NCBI RefSeq assembly: GCF_023347235.1
Contig: NZ_CP094467.1
Coordinates: 1,736,001-1,800,000, forward strand
Origin: Faecalibacterium sp. I4-1-79
GTDB taxonomy: Bacteria; Bacillota; Clostridia; Oscillospirales; Ruminococcaceae
DNA length: 64,000 nt
Direction of reading: 5' to 3'
The notes below the pieces were generated by a model. That model made no database searches and was not told the DNA's origin. It worked only from the letters and a program-made list of their open reading frames with translations. Of the stretch, positions 63,082 to 64,000 are shown piece by piece. Positions within the stretch are counted from its first letter, which is position 1. Every line of letters begins with the position of its first letter. Position numbers and translations under genes: made by a program.

Positions 63082-64000
<919 letters not shown>

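Overview
The window looks like a piece of a low-to-mid GC Firmicutes (class Clostridia) chromosome, most like Oscillospiraceae/Ruminococcaceae of the Faecalibacterium type. This is inferred from gene content, gene order and codon style; no 16S gene is present to confirm it. No tRNA, rRNA, CRISPR array, intact insertion sequence or prophage was seen. Most of it is housekeeping DNA in compact operons with recognisable -35/-10 promoters, many with exact 17-bp spacers, and intrinsic terminators.

Region 1-14.3 kb (minus strand) is one long operon with the Bacillus yloC-spoVM gene order: yicC(yloC), remA, gmk, priA, [GIY-YIG insertion], def, fmt, rsmB, rlmN, prpC, prkC, rsgA, thiN, then a 26-codon spoVM, a terminator, and the start of a SPOCS-domain (DUF3794, SipL-like) gene. 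rpoZ, coaBC and rpe, found in the Bacillus cluster, are absent. At 14.4-14.8 kb lies a stand-alone transposase-type HTH gene with its own promoter and terminator. At 15-18.2 kb are three biotin-dependent carboxyl-transfer subunits (12S-like, 1.3S-like, 5S-like).

Region 18.5-35.3 kb holds a membrane glycerophosphodiesterase, rpsB-tsf, an LTA-synthase-like sulfatase, a YlmC/YmxH protein, a HAD hydrolase, flavodoxin with a DUF1540 small protein, an HGSNAT-type membrane protein, a U32 peptidase, mltG, tmk-thyX, and a PcrA helicase with a long Gly/Ser/Tyr-rich linker.

Region 35.4-40.3 kb has a GntR regulator with pyrB-pyrI, then a structured non-coding RNA of about 360 nt with its own promoter and terminator, then an AgrC/AgrA-like kinase and LytTR regulator. 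Region 40.3-45.8 kb has an NSS transporter, rluB-like, ytfJ, DUF2953, scpB, scpA and a site-2 protease.

Region 45.9-54.5 kb has rpmB, a DUF4250 protein, an esterase-fold protein lacking the nucleophile serine, csoR, a copA whose last 69 codons form a CopZ domain with its own ribosome binding site, reverse rubrerythrin, a uracil permease preceded by a leader-peptide/terminator attenuator, and a cysteine desulfurase. The right end (54.5-64 kb, minus) is the str/rpo region: rpoB (partial), rpoC, rpsL, rpsG, fusA, tuf.

Four sporulation-associated genes (SPOCS protein, spoVM, ylmC/ymxH-type, ytfJ) are present. The most interesting regulatory structures are the uraA leader, the unassigned ncRNA and the embedded copZ.
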